From: Dillenia suffruticosa
Lineage: Eukaryota > Streptophyta > Magnoliopsida > Dilleniales > Dilleniaceae
Direction: 5' to 3'
Length of the DNA stretch: 64,000 bases
NCBI GenBank assembly: GCA_033439265.1
Contig: JAVTVX010000021.1
Location: 14,659,001 to 14,723,000, forward strand
Part shown: positions 36,895 through 48,110 of the stretch, piece by piece
How the letters are laid out: each line of letters starts with the position of its first letter
Numbering within the stretch: position 1 is the first letter of the stretch
Notes under the pieces: model-generated
The model's database searches: none
The model's input: only the letters and a program-made list of their open reading frames with translations
Told to the model about the DNA's origin: nothing
Program-made: the position numbers and the translations under genes

Positions 36895-37706
36895 TTTGTT
36901 TCATTGCCTTCTGCTATCGGTCTTCCTTTCTTTCTTGTCAATTCCAAAGAAAAATGTTGCATAGAAAAATCTTGTTGTACACAGAAGTCCATGCCCCGGA
37001 AGTAGTTCACCAAGATTTTTGCAAAGAGTCCACAAATTTCCCATGCACCCATTTGTGAATTTGAGAGTAACAATTACATCATGGTATGTCTCAAGATGCA
37101 TCTGTTGGTGTTATAAGGATCTTTTTTATCTGCACTTTCTCATTTTTGTAAGGTTTTTGAAACTAAATTACCTTAATTGGGCTGCGACTGTATACGTAGA
37201 AATTTAATTTTTATCATTAAAGTAACCTTTCGTCTTTATTTCTATCAGCTTTCCTAGGAACGATTCCGCATTATATCTCCTGGTTGATTGATTTGCTTGT
37301 TCATTGTACATTCTTTGCTTGCTGGTGTCTCCCTAATTTTCCAAATGCATGCGTAACATCATAGCTGGGGGCATGTTGCCACTGTGCAAGGTCTGTTGCT
37401 ACTTGGCATCATCTTTTGATTCGGCCTGTCCTAAAGCAAGGTTTTCGACCTCAATGTACCATTTGGTTTATGGTCAAAATATGGGGTTGCGTGGTGCTGA
37501 AAAATTGAGCACGAATATAATTCCTATGGTCGGAGTTTGAACATCGGATGTGTATGGGTAGACTTGTTTGGAGTCGGCCCAGGTTGTTTGCAACCCTAAT
37601 TCTATGTTTTGCAGAAGAGATCAAAATAAAACCAAAATGGTTGTATGAATATAATTGTATACAAGCGAGTAAAGGTATAACATTTCTTTAATTTAAGGAT
37701 GAAGGG
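36895..37706. other. Convergent 3' region of gamma-COP and mTERF
   Basis: 3' untranslated region of gamma-COP up to about 37210 (also present in the duplicate at about 59202-59430) and then sequence without counterpart in the duplicate. No supported gene. Confidence 0.5.
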
Positions 37707-38564
37707 TCACTTCCACTTTGCAAAAAACTTTCCATCTCCCCACAACAACAATCTCTGCAATGAAACCTTGACATTCCTCTGCTTCAAATGCAAATGTCTC
37801 GGCACGATCCTCTTCTCCAAACTATGCCCAAAATACTGAGGAAACCCATTTAGTTGTTCAACGTCTCTCTTCATCTCCCCCACCAAATACTCATATTTGG
37901 GAATCAAATTGCTCTCCAAACTGTACCTGAAAATGGCAGGAAACCGAGCACAAATCCTAGCAGAATCTTCATATGGCAAACCAATGCACCTCAAAAACCT
38001 CATTCTCTCGTCAAGCTTATCAACCCTAGTGTTCAAAAGATACGCATTCAAATTACTCGGGCAGTTCAGCTTCTGAATCCCTAGTTCTCTCAAATAATTA
38101 AGTGTAGGTCTGAGAGAATATTCAACATTGGAAAATAGGATTTCGGGACATCGGAGAATCAGCCTCTTAGATTCATCTAAGGAAGCGGATAATTCAAAGG
38201 TAAGGAAATCAAAAACTGGGACTATGTTGTTGGGATCAAAGTGGGGAGAAAAGAGTTTAGGAACAAGGAAGGCAAGTCTAGGGAAATCAGAATCGGAGAA
38301 GCCCTTGGATTTCAAGAAATCTACCGTGGAGAGGATTTGGTGTAGGTTTATGGGGGATGGGAATTTGTAGAGCCTAGTGTTGGGATGAATTATGCCAAGG
38401 GTTTTGAGGTACCGAAGATTTTCGCGGGGTGCGGTGCGGAATCGGAGGATGAGAGGAGGGTAAGGAGAAGGGGAAGACGGTGAGGCGAGAGACAGAGGAT
38501 TAGGGTTTTGGGGAGGAGAGAGAGAGGAGGTTGTTGGGATTGGGAGGTGAAGGGAGTAAAGCAT
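37707..38564 (-). CDS. Organellar mTERF-family protein
   Basis: Intronless minus-strand gene. mTERF proteins are helical-repeat nucleic-acid binders that regulate transcription, splicing or translation in chloroplasts and mitochondria. The chosen start MLYSLHLPIPTTSSLS gives 285 aa and opens a Ser/Pro-rich, acid-poor presequence typical of organelle import. An in-frame upstream ATG at 38702 would add 46 residues, but these look untypical. The body shows repeated mTERF modules: LKSKGFSDSDFPRLAFLVP, LILRCPEILFSNVEYSLRPT, LRCIGLPYEDSARICARFPA and IFRYSLESNLIPKYEYLVGE, each with the pattern of a leucine helix followed by P-x-(L/I). The last module ends in FGHSLEKRIVPRHLHL. Length and repeat number are at the lower end of the family. 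It is convergent with gamma-COP. Which mTERF clade it belongs to cannot be decided here. The gene is missing from the segmental duplicate near 59.43 kb. Confidence 0.88.
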   Translation of the reverse strand: MLYSLHLPIPTTSSLSPPQNPNPLSLASPSSPSPYPPLILRFRTAPRENLRYLKTLGIIHPNTRLYKFPSPINLHQILSTVDFLKSKGFSDSDFPRLAFLVPKLFSPHFDPNNIVPVFDFLTFELSASLDESKRLILRCPEILFSNVEYSLRPTLNYLRELGIQKLNCPSNLNAYLLNTRVDKLDERMRFLRCIGLPYEDSARICARFPAIFRYSLESNLIPKYEYLVGEMKRDVEQLNGFPQYFGHSLEKRIVPRHLHLKQRNVKVSLQRLLLWGDGKFFAKWK

Positions 38565-38950
38565 TTTCAGGCTTTGGAGGGAAAGGCAGCTAAAACCGGA
38601 TTGCAGTTGGTGTCGCTGGTTTGTGAACGGTGGGAAGATAAAGGTGACATGATAATATGATGTGGCAGTGATGGGTGCGTAGGATAAATCTGAGCCGTCC
38701 ATCGCAAATCATTTATTTCAAGGTGCTTTGAGAGATCTGAATCAATCAGCTTTGTAGGGGGGCAAAATTCAGAAGAGAATTTACATTTTTTTTAATTCAT
38801 TAAAATGGATAGAATTTAAAATAAAATTAAAAGATAAAATTCTCCTAACATAACCAGCATCAGGACTCGGAGGTTGAAACAGTTTGGAGTTTGGGTTGAA
38901 CCCTAGAGGATTAGAGTAGACGCAAAGGTATACATTTTGACCACAAATTG
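38565..38950. other. mTERF upstream region, end of the duplicated segment
   Basis: Promoter-side sequence of the mTERF gene. Its parts at about 38617-38775 and 38868-38945 reappear at about 59450-59595 and 59903-59975, so this marks the distal end of the segment shared with the gamma-COP pseudogene copy. Confidence 0.6.
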
Positions 38951-41192
38951 CACTCTAATTTGTAGATTTATTGATGGATATCAAAAGTTCTTCATAATTA
39001 TGGCCATATTTTAATAATTATCATATTTTTGTTTTGTATTTATTTTTTTAAATAATTTTAATACACACCCACTTCCAATATTTAAAAAATTATCATACAT
39101 TTTTACGATTTTTCTATGGCTTACATCCAAGACTCATATATGCTTAGGCTTAAACCATTTCACTAAACACACTAGGTTTAGAGTAGACCATATTTACATT
39201 AGTTTCATTTTAAATTAAATTTCGGGTTTAAAATTTTATTAATGAAGCTTGAAAAGGACTCCAACTATAGAAAAGATAAAATTTTATTGAAAAATATTAT
39301 GTTGAGAAGAATTATCTCCTAAATGGGTCTAACAAAATATTAAATCAGATTAATCAAAATATAATTTTAAATATCGATAGATATAACTAAAAAATAAATA
39401 AATAAAACCCAAAGGTTATCCACGACAGGATCCCTATGGCTGGCCTTAAAGACTATCAATATCCCCCCCAAAACACACACACACATACATACACATTAAC
39501 ATGCATACATGATACGTATACATATATAAAACAAAAATGTGAAAAAACACATAAATATTAAAATGATAAGATTTTTATATAAATAATAAAATAGTAAAAT
39601 AATTATTTTTATAATAAAAATTTAAAATAATCAAATCTATAATTATTAATTATAAAATAAATAATGAAAAATATAATTAAATAAATAATTTATTAAATGT
39701 GAAAGAATGTGTAAATATGAAAAATATTAAAATTTTTATATAAATATTAATTAATTTAGACTATTAAATCATTTTTTAAAAAAATGAAAGACGCTTTAAA
39801 AATGATAAATATTAGTATTGAGACCTTAAGGCGGAGGGAAAAGAGAAGAAGCTTGGCTGGTGGGTTGGAGGGTTGTAGATCGAAAAGAGGACTTTCCCTA
39901 TGAATAAAATTTTCTGCTTTGCTTTACCAAATTATTTTTCCATTTTTCTGGAAGCTTCAAAAGGAAGTCGAACCCATCGAAATGCATAAAAAGGTCAAAT
40001 ATTTGTAGCCACGTGGATACCTTTTACATTATTTAAAATTTTAATCTGATTTAAATTAAATTTAATTTGATCTAAAATAATTATTAAATATAAATAATTT
40101 ATATAAAAAATAGTTTCTTTTATTATCAGATTCAATATTGATTTTTAAAACTTAGACGGTACACTTTCTTTAAATCTTGATAGTTTATAGGAAAAAAAAA
40201 CCTAAAATAAAGAAATCAAAAGATTTTTCAACCATCACTCTGATCATGAAATCATAATCAAATGGTGCCCAAATTTTTTATTTATATAATTTATTTCTCA
40301 TGCTATTTCAAAAACTGATTTCAAGACGAAACTACTTGTCTTGATTTAAATATCAATTCATTTTAGAAATATTGATTAAATACAAGTTGATATGTTTTTG
40401 TCGGTATGATACTATTTTGAAATTTTTTAATTTAATGCGATTATTAACTAAAAATAAAGCAACTTTTATTCTTATTAAAAAAAAAAAGATGAAAATGAAG
40501 ATGAAGGCGAGCAAAAGCAACTGAATTCTAAAATCTAAATAAACTTTCATTAGCAAGTGTCTATGCCTTGTCCAAGAATGCCATTATTGGTGGTGGGGGG
40601 GGGGGGGTGTAAAGTAGCTAAAACGAGGGAGGACAATAGGACCATAAAATCACATAGTGAAAGCATCATGAGATCCTAAAAGTTATTTCTAAGAATGCCA
40701 TAGATGGCGCAGATGGCACATCACTTCCCCTTATGGCACCTGAATTTTTTTTAAAAAAAATAAATAGATATGAATTATAATAATAAGAATTCTGATTTAA
40801 TTGATAGTTGTATAGGAAAGAAATTCCGTTATGTAATTTTAGATTCCCGAATTTCCTATTAAATCAAAAAGAATTATAAAAATGAAAAAGACAAGAGCAT
40901 TAGAAGCTTCAATACAATACAACCAATGGCCACAAGAAGCCATTCAATGTTATCATGACCACAACATAACCATATTAAATGTTTGGAAATGCTATTCATA
41001 TCTAGAACTTTCTCCTAGTATTTTTTTTTTCATAAGTTTATTTAAAATCTTAAATTTAGAAAATTTTCTTGGAATTCTATAAAATAAATAAACTCGTGAA
41101 AAGCTTTTACTAGGAGATTGTCCTCATAATTAAAAGCATTTTCTTTTTATTCAACACACACAAGCAGCCCAAGGAAGCATACTTATCAAAAT

Positions 41193-41507
41193 CTAAGGCA
41201 ATAAAGGCAGGGTGCCCGTCTCTACCTGGCTTGGGGTGGTGGTGGCTCGGGCAGCTCTTCTGGTGACAGTGGTGGGAATAGTCTCAGATCGGATGTAGAA
41301 CAAGTCATGTTCTTCGTTGGTCGTAGATTCTCTAACATAGGATCTGCCATCGCCGTAGTTGAAGGTTTCCGTCACGACTGTGGATGCTCTTCTAGGTCCT
41401 CCTGCTTCAAAAGCTTGACCCTCTTCTTCCCTCCTCGACGCAAAGAAAGCAATCAGAATAGCACATGCGGCCAACCCAACAAGCACAATAGCGCCGGGAT
41501 GAACCAT
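41193..41507 (-). CDS. Orphan small membrane protein, array copy 1 (type A)
   Basis: Single-exon frame of 104 aa, start MVHPGAIVLVG. I do not recognise the family. It has a short polar N-terminus, one hydrophobic segment at residues about 5-22, then a basic flank SRREEE, so by the positive-inside rule the C-terminal part should face the cytosol. Conserved in all five array copies are AFEAGGPRRASTVVTET (33-49), with an Arg-Arg-x-Ser kinase-like site at 39-42, an NYGDGxSYVRES stretch, YIRS (71-74), a PTTVTRRAARA segment and a Ser/Thr-rich tail ending LPLLP. The variable cassette at 62-68 is of the acidic TNEE type. The start was chosen because the same position opens all copies; an ATG at 41591 is in frame here and would add 28 residues, but that leader is out of frame or stopped in copies 2-4. 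A TATATAAT box lies about 35-45 bp upstream of the ATG. Confidence 0.68.
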   Translation of the reverse strand: MVHPGAIVLVGLAACAILIAFFASRREEEGQAFEAGGPRRASTVVTETFNYGDGRSYVRESTTNEEHDLFYIRSETIPTTVTRRAARATTTPSQVETGTLPLLP

Positions 41508-42760
41508 GGTGACCTCTATTTTTTCACAAGGTAAAGGCCATATTATATAATGCTTGCCGGGCTGCTGCCTTTGATGGACATCGCCACTCATAACAAGTTG
41601 TACAAGTGTTCAGACTTTTGGTTGCCCAAATTGGTATAAAATAAAATTGAAAAATAATAATAATAATAAAATAATTACAATAATACTAGTAATAATAATA
41701 AAAACTAAATCCAAGTCCTGATCTTAAGGTCTTTAATTGGGGGGCCACTTCAACAAACGCCTTTGGTAAGTCAATTTGAAGTTTCAAAAGGAAAATGACC
41801 CATCGAAATGTATAGAATGGATAAAATATTTGAAATCGCTTGGATACCCTACACATTTATATATAAGGGTCACCTTCAAACACATATGACAAAAATGTAT
41901 TAGATTACATATGACTAAAGTTTAATACTATTATACATTATATAAATAAAAATGTTAACTCTTCTTATACCAAACTACATTTTTATATTTCAAGAAGAAC
42001 ACATGTTATTTAATATATTTCTATAATTTCTTCTGCCATAAAATATTATGTATTAAAATTAAATTAATTATTAAAAAATATTGTATATCAAAATAAATAA
42101 TTAATTAATTGGATTTTGAAAATATTTTGACTTCATTTTATTTTTATATTTCCATATTTGTGAAAATATTTTTTTTTATATATAAAATCAACTTATTGTA
42201 ATACTTTATTTGAAATAATGGATTATTAGGGTTTCATATCATTATATATTTTTTTATCTTTGATATGATATCAAAGTCAATGTTTAAATTTATATTTTAA
42301 TATTTTCATTATCAAAATCAATAATGAATTTTAAAACTTGTTATGTTGTTATAGTATTAATAGATTGTTCACAATTTTTAACGTCCATTTTTGTGAATTT
42401 TTATTTAGGACCAATTTAGTGTAATTACTTAAAATTATTTTTTATGGTTTTTAATATCTAGGTATATTTATTTAAACAAATTTATCCAACTGTTTGAATT
42501 CTTATGTTAAAATATTAACCGGGAAGATATTTTTCTTATATATTTTTTTGACTTGATTGATTAGTATCGGATAATCAATTTATTGGTTCTGATTAAATCG
42601 GTTTGAGTTTACTTTGGACCCATTATGAGGCAAACTCTCCTCACGTCTATTTTTTCTATTCGCAAGAAACCCAAAAATTTGATTAAGGAAATTTAATACC
42701 CTTCTCAAATTCAGACTTGGCAAAAGGAAGGTAGTCATTTTTTTTCCCAGCATATTACAG

Positions 42761-43390
42761 TCTTAGGAGTATATACCCAACTCAAGCTCTCCATCAATCA
42801 ATTTATTTACTAATTTTCCCATGTACAAGAATATAAATTCAAGGCATAGATGATAGATTACTTGCTTGTATGGAACCAGTTCTACCATAAGTAGGTACAT
42901 TCAAGAAATTAGAAATGATGCACTTATATACCCATCGTTAGCGGATCTGATAGTTTCTTTATAAGAATTAGACTTGATTTATAATAATAATTCTAGTGTA
43001 ATCAATGATTACAAGGGGGAAGAATGACCCCATTACAAAATTTTAGATTCCTGAATTTCCTATTAAATCAAGAATATAATAAAAATAAAAATGACAAGAA
43101 CATTAAAAGCTTCAATATAATACAGCCAATGGCCAAAAGAAGCCATTCAACGTTAATATTACCACAACATAACCATCCAAACCTTTTCAAAGCAAATAAA
43201 ATGTTTGTAAATGCTATTTATAATAAGAACTTTCTCCTAGTATTTTTTTCATAAGTTTATTTAAAATCTGAAATTTGAGTAAATTTTCTTGGAATTCTAT
43301 GAGATAAATGAACTCATGAAAAATTTTTACTAGGGGATTATCCTCATGTTTAAAAGCATTTTCCTTTTATTCACACACAGAAAGCAAAGC
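42761..43390. repeat. Array unit without a gene
   Basis: Contains the recurrent blocks that normally precede an orphan gene (gtcttaggagtatatac near 42761 and acaagaacattaaaagcttc near 43094) up to gaaagcaaagcaatatgaa near 43380. In other units the gene follows within about 130-310 bp; here a GC-rich repeat takes its place and the next unit begins at about 43680. Confidence 0.6.
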
Positions 43391-43394
43391 AATA

Positions 43395-43680
43395 TGAATA
43401 TGTCCGGGCCAGTTCACACCGGGCCAGGCTGGTTTGGCCGGACAAGGAGGGAAAAAATTATAAAAAATTCAAAAAAAAAAAGAGGGACAATGAGCAATTG
43501 GAACCAGCCGGGCCGGACTGGTTCCGTGCCCGGGCTGGTTCCGGTTCCATGTCCGGGCCGGTTCCCGGTTCCAAAATCTGTTGAACCGGCCCGGAACGCT
43601 ATAGTATCCGGTTGGGGCCGGGTCGGGTAACTGTAGCTCTGGGCCGGTTTTCGGGCCCAAATCGGCCCAGGCACATCTCT
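43395..43680. repeat. GC-rich dispersed repeat with GGGCCGG / GGTTCC motifs
   Basis: An abruptly GC-rich island in AT-rich DNA with many copies of gggccgg, ggttccggttcc and their complements. One end, read on the minus strand, begins tagagatgtgcctgggccg. Repeats of this look occur near the ends of plant hAT-type elements, but I could not find paired terminal repeats or a target duplication. Open frames in it (Pro/Gly-rich) are by-products of base composition. Confidence 0.5.
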
Positions 43681-43971
43681 AGCTTAAACTTAAACCATTT
43701 CGCTAAACACATTAGGTCTGGAATATACCATATTTATATAGTTTGTTAAGAAAAGTTTAATTCCATAAATCAAACTCGAACTTCAAAATTTTACTAATGA
43801 AGCTCAAAAAATTCCCCAGCCAGCCATTGAAAAATAAATAAATAAAACCGAAACGTTATACCCGGCGTGACCCCTATGTCTGCTTTTAAGACCTTCTCAA
43901 TATCCACACACACATACATACATGATGCATATACGCATATATATAAATATTTTTATATGTATATGTTTATT

Positions 43972-44006
<35 letters not shown>

Positions 44007-45652
44007 GTTTTTATATATTCAGAGCCTCCAGTTCTTGGCATTCTAGGGTAGGTACTATTTGTGACTTCCGCAGTAGGGAATTGGTGCGGTCCAGGCCAAG
44101 GGGTACTAGGTGGGTGAAGGTAGAGGGACAAGGAGAATCAGCTTGGCTGGTGGGATTGAGGTTTGTGGAACGCGAGAGAGGACTTCCCTATGAATAAATT
44201 TTTTAGGTTTTCCTTTACCAAATTATCATTTTTTATTTATTTTTTGAAGTTTGTCATCAAAATGTTAGGTCGTACGAAAATAAAAATAGATACAAAATGA
44301 TACCAAAAAGCGATATTTTATAAAAATACAAAAAAATAAAAATATGATAGAAATATATAAATATATAAATTATAAAAATTTTTATATAAATGTTAATTAT
44401 TTTATGCAAATACTAATATAGTCATTTTATAATAAAAATCTAAAATAATCAAATATATAATTATTAATCATAAAACAAATAATATAACAATAAAAATTAT
44501 AATTAAATAAATAAATAAATAATTTATTAAATAAAAAAAATTATAAATTATAAAAATTATAAAAATTTTTATGTAAGGATTAATTAATTTAGCGTGTTAA
44601 ATATTAAAAAAAATATATCAATGTTAAGAAATCTCGGTGCACAATATTCGAAATGCAAAGAATGGTCAAACTTTTGAAACCGCGTGGGGACTGTTCACAT
44701 TTAAATATATGGGTGACCTGCAAACACATACGAGAAAATTTTATATTTCAAGACGAATACATGTGCTTTGATATATTTTTATAGTTTCGATATACAAAGA
44801 AAACAGATATTATAAAAGTTTTATTTCTTAAATATCTAATTTATCTCTAATCAAATTTAATTAAATTTAAAATAATTATCGATACTAATGATTTATATGA
44901 AAAAAAAAATTTCTTTCTTTATCAAAATAAATATTGATTTTTAAAACTTGATATGTAGTTATAATATTAACAGATTGTTCACAATTTTTACTACCCTTTT
45001 TTGTGAATTTTAAATTAGGGACAATTTAATGTATTTACTCAAAAATATTTTTATGGTTTTTTTAATATTCAAACACATTTATTTAAACACTTATTTTAAA
45101 ATACTAACCGGGAAGACAATTTTTTTCTCAGATATAGGCTTGCCAAAAGAAAGGTAGTCTTAGGAGTATATACCCCCAACTCAAGCCCTCCATCAATCAA
45201 TCTATTTACTAATTTTTCCCATTTACAAGAATATAAATTCAAGGCATAGATGGCACATCACTTCCTCCTATGGCGCCTGATTTTTTTTTTTTAAAAAATA
45301 AATAGATCTGAATTATAATAATAATTCTAATTTAATTAATAGTTGTATAGGAAAGAAATTTCATTTTGTAATTTTAGATTCCTGAATTTCCAATCAAATC
45401 AAAAAGAATAATGAAATGAAAATGACAAGAACATTAGAAGCTTCAATACAATACAACCAATGGCCACAAGAAGCTATTCGATGTTATTATTACCACAGCA
45501 TAACCATATAAAATGTTGGGAAATCCAATTACTAACACAAGAAGCTATTAAATCTATCACTGCACCGAAAACGGCATAAAACAAAAACCCATACGACCTT
45601 GACACAAAATTTACCAGAAAAAGTTTGCCCAGGGAAGCAAACTCATAGAAAT

Positions 45653-45967
45653 CTAAGACAATAAAAGCAGATTGCCTGTCTGTACCTGGCTTGGAGCGGC
45701 GGAGGCTCGGGCAGCTCTTCTGGTGACGGTGGTGGGGGTAGTCTTAGATCGGATGTAGAACAAGTCCGTTACTACGGTGGTCTCAGATTCTCTAACATAG
45801 GATGTGCCATCGCCGTAGTTGTAGGTTTCAGTCACGACTGTGGATGCTCTTCTAGGTCCTCCTGCTTCAAAAGCTTGAGCCTCTTCTTCCCTCCTCGACA
45901 CAAAGAAAGCAACCAGAACAGCCGATGCGGCCACCGCAAGTAAAGCAATAGCGCCGAGAAGAATCAT
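45653..45967 (-). CDS. Orphan small membrane protein, array copy 2 (type B)
   Basis: Single-exon frame of 104 aa starting MILLGAIALLAVAASA. Same layout as copy 1: an N-terminal membrane segment (about 4-22), SRREEEAQ, the core AFEAGGPRRASTVVTET and NYGDGTSYVRES, YIRS, and the RRAARA segment. The variable cassette is TTVVTD rather than the acidic TNEE type, and the tail ends LLLLS instead of LPLLP. Its 5' leader is shifted in frame relative to copy 1 (the ORF SGDVYQRQQPSK continues out of frame), which argues that translation starts at the internal methionine. The TATATAAT box of the other copies reads catatgatatgg here, so this copy may be expressed differently. No function can be assigned. 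Confidence 0.65.
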   Translation of the reverse strand: MILLGAIALLAVAASAVLVAFFVSRREEEAQAFEAGGPRRASTVVTETYNYGDGTSYVRESETTVVTDLFYIRSKTTPTTVTRRAARASAAPSQVQTGNLLLLS

Positions 45968-47299
45968 ATTGGTGACCTCTAGTTTTTTCAGAAGGGAAAG
46001 GCCATATCATATGGTACTTGCTGGGCTGCTGCCTTTGATAGACGTCACCACTCAGACAAGTTGTACGAGTGTACAGACTTTTGATTGCCCAAATCAGCGG
46101 AAGATATCTTTTATTAGATATGCTTATTTGATATAGATGTGATAGATATTTTGATTCTTTAATCATGATAAAATTTTAATTTTTTTTAATATAAAAAAAA
46201 TAATATTAAAAGATTCATCGTCGTAAAATGAGTTTTATAATCATCAATTCAGATTAATCAAAACGAGAAATAAAATTTCAGATGTTAAAATGATAACTAA
46301 ATCAAGATAGAAAAAATAATGATAACTCTTATTTGAAAATACCAGTCGGAGACATATCATATTAATCAATCTATTTACTAATTTTTCCCATTTACAAGAA
46401 TATAAATTCAAGGTATTGATGGCACGTCACTTCCCCTTATGGCACCTGAAAGAATGGTTTATTAGGGTTTCATATCATTATAATTTTTTATCTTTAATAT
46501 GATATCTGAGTTAATGTTTAAATTTATTTTAATATGAATTTTAAAACTTGTTGTGTAGTTATAGTATTAATCGATTGTTAACAATTTTTAACGTCCATTT
46601 TTGTGAATTTTTAATTAGGACCAATTTAGTGTAATTACTTAAAATTGTTTGTTATGGTTTTTAATATCTAGATATATTTGTTTAAACAAATTTATCCAAC
46701 AATTTAAATTCTTAATTTTAAAATACTAATCGGTGTTATTTTTACTTGATCAATCGGTATTGAATAATTAATTTATTGATTCTGATTAAATCGATTCGAG
46801 TTAATTTCGGACCCATTATGAGGCAAACTCTCCCCCACGTTTTTTTTTTTTTCATTCGCAAGAAACCCAAAAATTTGATTAAGAAAATTCAATATCCTTC
46901 TCAAATACAGACTTGGCAAAAGGAGGGTAGTCTTTTTTTCCCAGCATATTACAGTCTTAAGAGTATATACCCAACTCAAGCTCTCCATCAATCAATTTAA
47001 TCACTAATTTTTTTTTCCATTTATAAGAATATAAATTCAAGGCATAGATGGCACAGTACTTGCTCTTATGGCACAAGTACTACCATAAGTAGGATATTAA
47101 AGAAATTAGAAATGGTTCACATGTATACCGTAGTTAGTGCATCTAATGGTTTTCTTTTAAAGCCGTAAATTTGATTTATAATAATAATTCTAATTTAATT
47201 AATGATTGTATGGAAAAGAATTACCCCATTATATAATTTTAGATTTATAATTTTTTTAACTAAAAAAAATAAAAATAAAAATAAAAATAACAAGAACAT

Positions 47300-48110
47300 T
47301 AAAAGTTCACCTTTAATTTATGGGGCATGAGATTGAAGAACTTTATCTGCAATTGGGTCAATCCGGGTTGTTTTCACGTCTTATTCACCTTGATCGGTAC
47401 AATAAATCATAATTTATTTTTAAATTTCTCAAAGTTGAAAATTTTAGCTCCAAACCCGTGAAGGGTACGCAATTGGTCATAAATTATGCCCTAATTTGTG
47501 GAGTTGTTGATGGGTCTACAAGATAATTCGATAAAAAAATTCTCCATAATTATAACAATTTTCTTAATCTGACTTTTCCACAGAAATTTAATAAAGTCTC
47601 TTATGATCAACCAATTCATAAAGTATAAGTTTACTTATAAAGTTGATTTCGATATCGACATTAGAATTTTTATTTTCTCTATCTCAAGTCAGATATATTG
47701 AGATTCTTAAACTTTTATTTTGAATATAGTTATTCGATAAAATATTTTATTCAATTTTGTTGATCCAATATGGATTTGTTCAAATTTGTTGATTCAATAT
47801 TGATTTGCTCTTCTAATAAATACTAATTTTAGTCATTATCCTTTTCGAAACCACTTCTTAAGCTTTGGTTTTCAGATTTAAGCAATCAATTTGCTGTTTG
47901 TAAACCTATATAATACATCCATTAAATGGGACTTGAACCCTAATTGATTGGCACAAGAAATTGAAATTTTTTTTTCATATTTTTCAAAGTAGAAATGTTA
48001 GCTCCTAATGCTTTGATTTACCCTAACAAATCTTTCAGATACATATAATAACAGACGAAACATGACCCCATTTTGCCATATTTTTCTTTCGTATTTATTT
48101 TTTAATAATT
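47300..48110. repeat. Array spacer block shared with 60.27-61.07 kb
   Basis: Begins attcacc-like text, then aatttatggggcatgagatt, and is followed by ttgggtcaatccgggttgtt. The same block with about 10-15% visible differences recurs at about 60270-61070, ahead of copy 5, and a shorter related part occurs at about 38945-39020 ahead of copy 1. It therefore precedes type A genes only. No gene seen in it. Confidence 0.6.

Noticed and set aside
43414..43674. Pro/Gly/Thr-rich open frames at 43.4-43.7 kb
   Set aside because: By-products of the GC-rich GGGCCGG repeat; no start context or homology.
43977..44000. TA-repeat tract and nearby CA tracts in the array as a possible origin or hairpin-forming regulatory site
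   Set aside because: Simple microsatellites common in AT-rich plant spacers; no other structure supports a function.
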